From the NCBI RefSeq assembly GCF_029504655.1, contig NZ_JAQFIL010000001.1, positions 2,795,001-2,859,000 on the forward strand: a stretch of 64,000 nt of DNA. Direction: 5' to 3'. The stretch is from Catalinimonas alkaloidigena. GTDB taxonomy: Bacteria > Bacteroidota > Bacteroidia > Cytophagales > Cyclobacteriaceae. Positions 1-7,627 of the stretch are shown here, one piece after another (positions within the stretch are counted from its first letter, which is position 1; each line of letters begins with the position of its first letter). The translations under genes were made by a program, and so were the position numbers. The notes beneath the pieces are model-generated. The model was not told the DNA's origin and did no database searches. It was given only the letters and a program-made list of their open reading frames with translations.

Positions 1-1224
1 GAGGAAGCCCACCGGTTGTTAGGCAACTATATGTCCGCTAATGCTTTTACTGCCAATGCAAAAGGGAAGGCGGTTGAAACTTTCACCAATATTTTGGCTG
101 AGATTCGGGCTTATGGGGAAGGCTTTCTTATTGCCGAACAGATCCCTACCAAGCTGGCTTCGGATGTCATCAAAAATACTAATTTAAAGGTGATGCACCG
201 GGTAGTGGCCGAAGATGACCGGAAGGTGATGGGAGCCACCATGAATATCGGGGAGCGGGAAACAAAAAAAATCGTTTCCCTAAATGTCGGGGAAGCGGCC
301 GTATACAGTGAAGGTGATGACGGAGCATTTCATGTCAAAGTACCTTACAGTAAGATAGAAGGAGAAGAAAGCTGGAAAGGTAAAGGAGATGAGCTTGTCA
401 TCAAAGCCATGGCAAACCTAAAAAAAAAGGTGAAGTATTTTACACCTTTCGTGGGTTGCCAGCAATATTGCGAGGCGATTTGTGAATACAAGAACAGGGG
501 CAATGCTGTTGCGCAAAAACACAGGTTTTATTCGCAGATTCCTCCATTGGTACTTTCATTGATCTCTGAGGTAAATACAGTTGATTCCTTTGTATTACAG
601 ATCCTGGAGACGGTAGAAGGAAACACTCAAGATTCAAAGGGTTTACGAGTTTGCAGTATGATTCAGGGCGCTGAAAGTTATTTTAAAGTTTTGGGAAACC
701 GATATCAATGGCCCTTTGAGGAAGCAGTACGTTTAAAAGAACTTTTTTTGGATATCTACTATGATATGATCTGCCAGCACGAGACTTTCGGTGCACAATT
801 ACCATCCAGTGCCCTATACCCGGACAAAGTGGATAAGTTCAAGCGTTTGTATGAGCGCTTATGTCAGGGGCAACAACCTACTCCTTTTTGCAGTAAGATT
901 TGCCCCGACAATCGTTGCCTTTACCGGTTCAATATGCAGGAAGCTTTGAATGACGAATATTTTCACCGGAATTTTGTGGAAACCGTCAACCAGGGAGGAG
1001 AGCAGCTATGGAAAAACCTGGATAACCTTTGTAAGGAAGCTGCCAGGGAAGCCATATTTCCTAATGGGGGTGAACAAACCAACAAAAAAATAGCGCTGTG
1101 TTTTGCTTTACAAAAAAGCTATTCCATAAAGAGTTTTAGCAGGGTGCACATACGGACCATTCTGGAGAAACTCATTGAGACTGAAAAAGATACTGTTATT
1201 CATGAAAGCAAAAAACTGAAGTAA
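1..1224 (+). CDS. HerA/FtsK-like P-loop ATPase, C-terminal part (5' end outside window)
   Basis: The reading frame is open from base 1, so the gene is cut by the window edge. The first residues read EEAHRLL, which fits the Walker B segment of DUF87/HerA-type hexameric ATPases. The following segment (AEIRAYGEGFLIAEQIPTKL, then a stretch ending VKNTNLKVMHRV-like) matches the sensor and arginine-finger region of that family, where the helicase core reports on neighbouring subunits. About residues 140-400 form a family-specific tail containing several Cys (CQQYCEAIC, CSKICPDNRC), possibly a metal site. HerA-like ATPases pump DNA or polypeptides and are found with nucleases, in defence islands and in toxin-export loci. 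The next gene starts 2 bases after the stop, so the two are probably co-transcribed and co-functional. Family call from motifs is fairly safe; substrate is unknown. Confidence 0.75.
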   Translation, partial: EEAHRLLGNYMSANAFTANAKGKAVETFTNILAEIRAYGEGFLIAEQIPTKLASDVIKNTNLKVMHRVVAEDDRKVMGATMNIGERETKKIVSLNVGEAAVYSEGDDGAFHVKVPYSKIEGEESWKGKGDELVIKAMANLKKKVKYFTPFVGCQQYCEAICEYKNRGNAVAQKHRFYSQIPPLVLSLISEVNTVDSFVLQILETVEGNTQDSKGLRVCSMIQGAESYFKVLGNRYQWPFEEAVRLKELFLDIYYDMICQHETFGAQLPSSALYPDKVDKFKRLYERLCQGQQPTPFCSKICPDNRCLYRFNMQEALNDEYFHRNFVETVNQGGEQLWKNLDNLCKEAAREAIFPNGGEQTNKKIALCFALQKSYSIKSFSRVHIRTILEKLIETEKDTVIHESKKLK

Positions 1225-1226
1225 AA

Positions 1227-4200
1227 ATGCTTAAAAGAACAAAAACACCAAGAATTTCCAGAGCGGGATTGAATAATATTTCAAGGCGGGGTGATAAGGA
1301 GGAAAAGTTTGTGGGGATCAATGGAAATCTGGTCATAGTGAATAGAGCATGGGCTAAAAAAGTATATGACAGCCTCTCCACACAAGCACGTACACTGGTT
1401 GACGAAACTGTTAATCATATTTTTTGGCTAAAAAAACCGGAAAGGTGGAATAAAAAGCTTGATCCAAGTAAACCTTCCGATAAACCCTATGTAAAACATT
1501 GGCTGGAAATAAGAGACGAGTTGATGGGGAATACTGGACAGAAGTATTGGCGGACAAAAGTTTCGGAATACAAAAAGCTGCGGAAGGATGTGCACAACGA
1601 GTTAAGAAAGGCGCCGGTGAAAGCAGAGTTTGGTAGAAGTGCTCAAGTAAGTCAGGTGCGTATCATGGGAAAATCAGACCCTGGTGATATTAAGCAAGCT
1701 ATTCAAGAGGGAATGAATACCCATGGAGTAGATAAGGTTAAGTTTGCCCTTAACATTTGCAATAATCTTTCTACTGATCATATTAAAAGTCTGTCTAAAA
1801 CCTCTGATGGATTAGAAGCAGTGTTGTTGTTACAAGGAGCTCTTTTTACTAAGACCAATAAAAAAGTTTTGCAAGAGATTGAAAGAATTGCAAGTACTTT
1901 TTCTACTGATTCTTTCCCTGGCCCAACACTTTCAAAGCTTAAGTTGTCACAGGGAATTTTGAGTGAAGGTATGAATGGTAAGCAGTTTTATAATTTTGTC
2001 AGAAATAGATTTCTTTTTCCTGGAGCAGATAAATCAGTGACTGCACTTGAATTAGCAAAGCGTCTCTTGAAAAAGCATATCATGGTGGCGAAACAAACTC
2101 CCGAAGGTTTGCAAGCCTTGACAGAAATCCGTAAGCAATTGACCATAGGCTCTTATGATGAAGAGAAACAAAAAGAAGCCGAGCTACAATTAAAGCGGAT
2201 GGGAGAAATTTTGTGTCCTGGATCTACCGGTGAATACAAAAAATCAGCATATGGTATAATAGAAAGATATGGGTACGGCAAGAAACTACGTGTATTTGTT
2301 GAAAATGAAATTAGTATAGGAAAAGATAAGGCAGCAATCAGGATTATAGAAGGTTTTTCTGACAAGGATTTGATCAAGGTAGCACATAATGCTGAAGGGA
2401 GGAAATCCTTACTTTCTGCCTACAAGATATTAATAGAAAGTAATGAAAAAAATACACCAGAGCAATCAGTTAGGATATTGGATGCCCTGCAGGCAATAAG
2501 TAATCTTGATACAACAGAACGAAGAATAGCTAAACAAAACATTCCAATTTTTCCGGTGAGGCATACCTTCTTTTATAATGCTCCTCCTTTTGCCACCATC
2601 ACAAAGAATGGACAGATACAGGTAAAGTTATCTAATAGGGTAAGGACCTATGAAAAGTTCAAAGCAGAAACCAAATCAATTCCTACTGCTGTATTTCTTC
2701 AGGGGAAAAATTTTAAAGCTGAAGAAATAGTAGGCTTTAAACTCTATGATGAGGGTGGGGTTGTAATCTATCGCCCTGCCGCCTATTTACTTGCTGTGAA
2801 CAAACAAAGTGTGGACTATGCAATAAAAAAAGCAGGAGATATGGCGATGCTTGCACCTGGGAGTATGGGAAGCACTTTCGCAGCAAGAGGATCGGCTAGA
2901 TTGGTTGAAAAAGCGCTTGATATGTCGGCCAGGGTTATCATTGCCAGTAATCTTTTTGTCATCAGACAAAACCGGGGTTGGCTAATCAAAAACTATGGAG
3001 ATGATGGTCGGGCCTTTGCCGAAGTTATGGATAGAGCGGAACGTTACGCACAAATCTATGGGCAAGGTAAAATGATTGTTTCACCCATACTTGGTAAACT
3101 TCATCAGGCCTGGAAAAGGATACAAGATAGTAATCGTTCATTTAACAAGTCAGATCAGATCAGATATAGAAAAGTCAATGAGGCTACGCAAAAGTTTATG
3201 GAAGTTACTGATGATGCCCTTGGCAGAGTAAGAAGACCTAAATCAGAAGGTATTGAAAATCAAGCGTCTTTGAAGCAACTGGATAGTACGAACAAAACGA
3301 CATCACGGGCATTGATTGAAGCGGAACAAAGGTTCAAAAAATTAGAGCAAGTGGTCACCGACCGGCAGAATCAGGATATGTTAGAGGCCGGTATTGCTTT
3401 CAGAATTGACAAGGACAATATCATCATTCATTCCATTGATGAAGATGGATTGGTGTTACACATCGAGAACAAATCAGGCCTGGTATTACCCAGGTTCAAT
3501 GCGGAGAAAGAATTTACCAGAATGGTAAGAACCTATCCAGAAAGAGAATGGGAACTGATCAAGGATACAAAAGGAAAAAATTTTTATCTGGTGCATGGAG
3601 TGGGTGCCTGGGACCGGGGGCAAGTTTGCCAACGAACGATAAAAAGCGAATTTATTGATAAAGGGATCAAGACCCGGTCTATACAACATTATCATCCAAG
3701 GAAAGGACAAATAGACTATATTACCATTTTTCCTTCAAAGGATGATTGGATAGTATACTATGATCAGAAAATACACCCTGAAACTACAACTTTTAGTAAA
3801 ATAAAATATTTAGACTATACTAGCGGTAAGTTAAACACAACTTATTTTACTAAGATCCCCACTCATTATGCAGATATAAGTCCAGCAAAAAGAAAAGTGT
3901 TGGAAAAATGGTTTGGGCATCCCCCTGATTCAGATGCTCCATATCTATTAAGATATAAAGATCCCATGCATGGAGAATGGGTGAGTAAACAATTTAAAGA
4001 TCTAAACGTGTTTCAGGGGTATATCAAGAAACAAAACTTCAGGTGGGTTGAAAAACACACAAAGTTAACGTCAATCAGTAAAGAAAAAACATCTCAAAAA
4101 GAATTAAGTGTTAAGAAAGCTCCACTGACTGATAATGTTTCAGAAAGTCTAAAACGGGTAGCAGAGCGGGAAAAGCACCGACTGCAAAATCAAGAAATAA

Positions 4201-4241
4201 TAAAAGAACAAAGAGAAAAGAGATTGAAAGACAGCTTGTAA
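1227..4241 (+). CDS. Large protein of unknown function (1004 aa) paired with HerA-like ATPase
   Basis: I do not recognise this family. The protein has no signal peptide and no clear membrane segment. It starts with a basic N-terminus (MLKRTKTPRISRAG), followed by a Lys-rich, mostly helical region to about residue 430. A Gly/Ala-rich segment near 545-580 (AGDMAMLAPGSMGSTFAARG) is the most hydrophobic part. A charged region (about 640-720) is rich in Arg, Gln and Glu and could be coiled. A beta-rich segment follows at about 730-920 with many Tyr, Trp and His (HYHPRKGQIDY). The tail (about 940-1004) is very charged and coiled-coil-like. It starts 2 bases after the ATPase stop, which argues for one operon. 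Effector, structural or toxin-like roles are possible, but nothing in the sequence decides between them. Confidence 0.6.
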   Translation: MLKRTKTPRISRAGLNNISRRGDKEEKFVGINGNLVIVNRAWAKKVYDSLSTQARTLVDETVNHIFWLKKPERWNKKLDPSKPSDKPYVKHWLEIRDELMGNTGQKYWRTKVSEYKKLRKDVHNELRKAPVKAEFGRSAQVSQVRIMGKSDPGDIKQAIQEGMNTHGVDKVKFALNICNNLSTDHIKSLSKTSDGLEAVLLLQGALFTKTNKKVLQEIERIASTFSTDSFPGPTLSKLKLSQGILSEGMNGKQFYNFVRNRFLFPGADKSVTALELAKRLLKKHIMVAKQTPEGLQALTEIRKQLTIGSYDEEKQKEAELQLKRMGEILCPGSTGEYKKSAYGIIERYGYGKKLRVFVENEISIGKDKAAIRIIEGFSDKDLIKVAHNAEGRKSLLSAYKILIESNEKNTPEQSVRILDALQAISNLDTTERRIAKQNIPIFPVRHTFFYNAPPFATITKNGQIQVKLSNRVRTYEKFKAETKSIPTAVFLQGKNFKAEEIVGFKLYDEGGVVIYRPAAYLLAVNKQSVDYAIKKAGDMAMLAPGSMGSTFAARGSARLVEKALDMSARVIIASNLFVIRQNRGWLIKNYGDDGRAFAEVMDRAERYAQIYGQGKMIVSPILGKLHQAWKRIQDSNRSFNKSDQIRYRKVNEATQKFMEVTDDALGRVRRPKSEGIENQASLKQLDSTNKTTSRALIEAEQRFKKLEQVVTDRQNQDMLEAGIAFRIDKDNIIIHSIDEDGLVLHIENKSGLVLPRFNAEKEFTRMVRTYPEREWELIKDTKGKNFYLVHGVGAWDRGQVCQRTIKSEFIDKGIKTRSIQHYHPRKGQIDYITIFPSKDDWIVYYDQKIHPETTTFSKIKYLDYTSGKLNTTYFTKIPTHYADISPAKRKVLEKWFGHPPDSDAPYLLRYKDPMHGEWVSKQFKDLNVFQGYIKKQNFRWVEKHTKLTSISKEKTSQKELSVKKAPLTDNVSESLKRVAEREKHRLQNQEIIKEQREKRLKDSL

Positions 4242-4242
4242 A

Positions 4243-4413
4243 ATGATCAAACCTGAATTTGTAGCGGTACCCGGAAGCCTTGAGCAAAAAAAAGTTTTAG
4301 ACGCTCGCTCGAGAAGTTTGAGCATTGCAGCAAGCAGAGAAATATCATCCTGGTCGATGAAGGGTAGGTTTTCTGCAGAATTTTCAGATTCAACTTATAA
4401 AAAAAACAAGTGA
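4243..4413 (+). CDS. Possible short third gene of the HerA-like locus (56 aa), perhaps a truncated remnant
   Basis: An ATG sits one base after the stop of the 1004-aa gene and opens a 56-codon frame beginning MIKPEFVAVPGSLEQKK. Tight spacing suggests translational coupling. In the +1-type alternative frame, bases around 4308-4367 read LEKFEHCSKQRNIILVDEG, which looks more protein-like than the continuing frame, so this may be the frameshifted start of a longer decayed gene. No family recognised. Confidence in a functional product is low. Confidence 0.3.
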   Translation: MIKPEFVAVPGSLEQKKVLDARSRSLSIAASREISSWSMKGRFSAEFSDSTYKKNK

Positions 4414-4826
4414 GCCAAAGAAAGTAATGCTTTTTGACCTTCTAGACATGAGGAGTATGAAATTTTCCTGGGCTTGACTGTAAGTCGCTTGATTGAGTCA
4501 TTAGTATCTTCCTAATTATTGACCGCGCTGAGGCGACCATCCTTAGCTTATTCTTATTTATTTTAAGATTTTTCTGGCATCCTTAATGACTATTATGTGA
4601 AATAGCCCCACTTCTGAAGGACTTCATTGGTTTTTCAGCTTCATAAACTTGTATAAATCAGAAAATAAAAGATAGCAAAACGATGACCAGAATGTAAACA
4701 ACAAGCCTTATTGCTTTCAGTATCTGAGGCACATACTCATTTTAGTTAGACGTTACTTTCACGTTCTGTTACAGTCAAAAGTCTATAGGTTGATAAACAA
4801 ATCAAATCCTTTATGTTTGTATTACT
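4414..4826. other. Intergenic stretch, no gene seen
   Basis: About 410 bases between the accessory locus and the next gene. Stops are frequent in all frames. I see no tRNA, repeat or IS end. A TAnnTTTG-type element (TATGTTTG) lies at 4812-4819, but only 7 bases before the next ATG, so it would imply a nearly leaderless transcript. The stretch may contain decayed coding sequence continuing from the 56-codon frame. Confidence 0.4.
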
Positions 4827-5090
4827 ATGAATAAAGAACAACTTGAGCAACTTTCAGATGAAGAGTTAAGGGCTTCATTCAGGAAGCATAACATTAACGG
4901 TATCATCATATCACTGGCGCTTCTTGGAATTTTTTTACTTGTCTACTTCATCCCCCTGGGTATCAGCCCGGAGCTGATGTATTATCTGTTTTTGGGGCTG
5001 ATTGTATTGTCAGCGGGTTTCGGCTTATGGTATAACTTCAGTAAACGCAAATATTTTAAAGAATTTAGGGAGCGCGACATTCGTTTTTAA
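4827..5090 (+). CDS. Small two-TM membrane protein
   Basis: This 87-residue protein has an acidic N-terminus (MNKEQLEQLSDEELRASFRKHN). Two hydrophobic segments follow at about residues 24-44 and 49-68, with a positively charged tail (SKRKYFKEFRERDIRF). This predicts an inner-membrane hairpin with both ends in the cytoplasm. Length and pattern resemble uncharacterised Cytophagales membrane proteins; I know no function. It converges on the ABC permease gene that ends 36 bases downstream on the other strand. It is independent of the accessory locus to its left, separated by more than 400 bases. Confidence 0.6.
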   Translation: MNKEQLEQLSDEELRASFRKHNINGIIISLALLGIFLLVYFIPLGISPELMYYLFLGLIVLSAGFGLWYNFSKRKYFKEFRERDIRF

Positions 5091-5125
5091 GCATTATACA
5101 TATACTCATCATTATTTATCCATAA

Positions 5126-7579
5126 TTATCCTTCGTTTCTAAGGCTATCCACAGGGTTTCTTCTGGCAGCAGTAAAAGATTTATAACCTACAGTAAACCA
5201 GGCTATTAGCATTGACAATATGAAGGTTATGATGAAGAACCATGCTGATAGTGGAATACGGTACTCAAATGTTTCCAGCCAGGCCTGCATGGTATAGTAG
5301 CTTAAGGGAGCCGCGACTAAAAACGCAAGCAATACCAGCATGCTAAACTCTTTTGAGAAAAGGTAGATGATATGATCAATGGTAGCCCCCATCGTTTTTC
5401 TAATACCGATTTCCTTTTGTCTTTGGAGTGCCAGATAGGATACCAATCCGAACAAGCCTAAACAACCGATAAAAATAGACAGGAAGACAAAGATTTTGAA
5501 CGACTGATACATCACATCCTCTATGACATAAAAAGCATTCATTTCAAAGTAATCATCCAGCGATACAGCGGTATAAAAATGATCAGGAAACAAAAGCTCC
5601 CATGCATCCTGTACAAATGTAAGTTCATGTGCTGCTTTGGGTTCGTGAAGACTTATAGCTACTGTCTCAATTCTGTCATTGCTATAGTAAAGTAAACAGG
5701 GATGAATCTCTTGCTGTAAGGGGGCATTAAAAAAGTCTTCTACTACTCCTGCGATAACAGCTTCTCTTTCACCATCCGTTTTAACCGTATGTCCGACCGC
5801 TGCCTCTATTAAGGGAAAACCCAGCGTTTTTACAGCTTTTTCATTTAGGAGAACATTATATGTTTTTAGGCTATCATCAAGAGTTACCAGGTCACTTTCA
5901 CGAAGGTTTCTCCCGGCTACTAAACTGATGTTAAAGGTTGACAAATAGTTTGGGTCGGTTGACTTACGCTCAATGCCATATTTTTCAGCATCACCAAGCT
6001 GTGGATTGTAAATGGAAGTCCAGCTTGTACTGCCTGACAAGGGCGGTCCTGAGCTGAATGAAACTTTATCTACAATACTCTGACTGGTGAGCTGGTTTTT
6101 GAAGGATTCAATTTTTTGAGCATCACTTTCCGGAATAAATATGATGTTCAAGTCGTTCTTCCTGAAACCCAAATCTCTTTCATGAACATAATTCATTTGG
6201 GTAGCTACTACTATTGTTCCAAAAATCAGTACCTGAGAGATCACAAACTGCACGACAACCAGAGATTTTCTAAGGGAAAACCTCCCGGCAAAGCCAGTGT
6301 TTTTTGCATTGATGGATTGCTTAAGTGCTTCAGCAGGACGAAAACCAGCCAGTACATGGGCTGGATAGTAGCCGGCAAGAAATGTGATGAGAAGAGAAAG
6401 GCCGATCAGAAAATAGACTACCGAATTTTCAATCTTTAACCCAAAATCAATGACAACTGAGAGGTAGTCATTGAAAGCCTGCACAAATTCTTCAGCGAGA
6501 TATAGCCCGATCAATGAGGCGGTAACTGTCAGCAGTAGCGTTTCCATCATATACTGGACAACCAGCTGAATTTTAAGGCTGCCTAAAGCTTTTCTGATAC
6601 CAATCTCTTTGGCCCTTTTTACGGATTGTGCGGTAGCCAGATTGATAAAGTTAATGCAAGCGGTCACAAGCACAATAATTCCCATGCTTACAAAGGCGAT
6701 GATCAGTACACTTGGCGTAGCGTAAGTTGTCCCTCCATAAAGTTCATCAGTATGAATTTCAGCTAAAGCCTGTAGACGATAGGTTTTTCTCGCAGCAGTT
6801 TCTTCATCAAAATATTTTTTTACAAAGCCTACTAATTGTTGTTCCAATCTTTCTTTGGAGTAGCCTTCCTCCAGCCTGACAAAGGTATAGCTACCAGAGC
6901 TGGTATTGTTCCATGACGAATACCAGTCTGGAAATATCTTCTCAAACGCTACGAATGGTAATAACACCCGAAAGGTAACATTGGTATTGCGGGGTATGTC
7001 TTCCAGAATTGCTGAAATCTGATAAGGCTCTTTTTCAACCATGATCGTTTTACCAATCAGTTCTTGATAGTCACCCCGTTCTGTATAACCGAAGTATTTG
7101 TCTGCCAAGGCTCTGGTAAGCACCACCTCATCAGGAGTACTCAGCAAACCCTCTTTCTGACCAGCTAATAATTTGTAGTTAAAAGTAGTAAGATAGTATT
7201 GGTCAGCATATGCGAGATCATCTTCTTCAAACATCCGTTTATCTCCGTTTTCTTCAGGGATTTTGACCACTACATTTAGCTGATTAAAAATTTGAGTCAC
7301 TCTTTTTATTTCGGGGAAATCATTTCTCAATGCCCTGGCCAGGGGAAAGGTAGTATAGCCTTGATGACTTATTCCTTCAGCGCCTTTATAGTCTTCAACT
7401 ATACGATAGATACGCTCTGAATTCGTATGAAAAGCATCAAAGCTATATTCATGCTTGACAAAGGCATAAATAAAAACACAGCATGCGATGCTCAGTGCCA
7501 ATCCGGAAATATTTATAAGCGTATTGAATTTATTACGCTTAAGATTTCTCAAAGTGGTGGTCAGAAAATTTCTCAGCAT
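5126..7579 (-). CDS. FtsX/MacB-type ABC transporter permease
   Basis: An 817-residue inner-membrane permease of the MacB/FtsX superfamily. Such proteins couple cytoplasmic ATP hydrolysis to mechanical work on periplasmic substrates rather than forming a classical pore. The N-terminus (MLRNFLTTTLRNLKRNKFNTLINISGLALSI) is the typical amphipathic helix plus TM1. A MacB_PCD periplasmic domain occupies about 45-280. The two FtsX cores show the signature coupling motifs EIGIRKALGSLK and EIGIRKTMGAT near residues 325 and 700. The 8-TM duplicated form of about 800 residues is common in Cytophagales. It lies 48 bases downstream of a paralogous permease in the same direction. No ATPase gene accompanies them, so the ATPase must be encoded elsewhere. 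Confidence 0.9.
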   Translation of the reverse strand: MLRNFLTTTLRNLKRNKFNTLINISGLALSIACCVFIYAFVKHEYSFDAFHTNSERIYRIVEDYKGAEGISHQGYTTFPLARALRNDFPEIKRVTQIFNQLNVVVKIPEENGDKRMFEEDDLAYADQYYLTTFNYKLLAGQKEGLLSTPDEVVLTRALADKYFGYTERGDYQELIGKTIMVEKEPYQISAILEDIPRNTNVTFRVLLPFVAFEKIFPDWYSSWNNTSSGSYTFVRLEEGYSKERLEQQLVGFVKKYFDEETAARKTYRLQALAEIHTDELYGGTTYATPSVLIIAFVSMGIIVLVTACINFINLATAQSVKRAKEIGIRKALGSLKIQLVVQYMMETLLLTVTASLIGLYLAEEFVQAFNDYLSVVIDFGLKIENSVVYFLIGLSLLITFLAGYYPAHVLAGFRPAEALKQSINAKNTGFAGRFSLRKSLVVVQFVISQVLIFGTIVVATQMNYVHERDLGFRKNDLNIIFIPESDAQKIESFKNQLTSQSIVDKVSFSSGPPLSGSTSWTSIYNPQLGDAEKYGIERKSTDPNYLSTFNISLVAGRNLRESDLVTLDDSLKTYNVLLNEKAVKTLGFPLIEAAVGHTVKTDGEREAVIAGVVEDFFNAPLQQEIHPCLLYYSNDRIETVAISLHEPKAAHELTFVQDAWELLFPDHFYTAVSLDDYFEMNAFYVIEDVMYQSFKIFVFLSIFIGCLGLFGLVSYLALQRQKEIGIRKTMGATIDHIIYLFSKEFSMLVLLAFLVAAPLSYYTMQAWLETFEYRIPLSAWFFIITFILSMLIAWFTVGYKSFTAARRNPVDSLRNEG

Positions 7580-7627
7580 AGGAATAGATGATTAAAGTAG
7601 GTATAAGATGGGGTGTTTTGGTTTTAG

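Noticed and set aside
4812-4819. TATGTTTG as promoter of the two-TM protein gene
   Set aside because: Only 7 bases from the ATG and no matching -33 element; would require a nearly leaderless transcript.
6116-6439. 107-codon frame opposite the first ABC permease
   Set aside because: Lies wholly inside a well-supported FtsX gene and shows no recognisable protein pattern.
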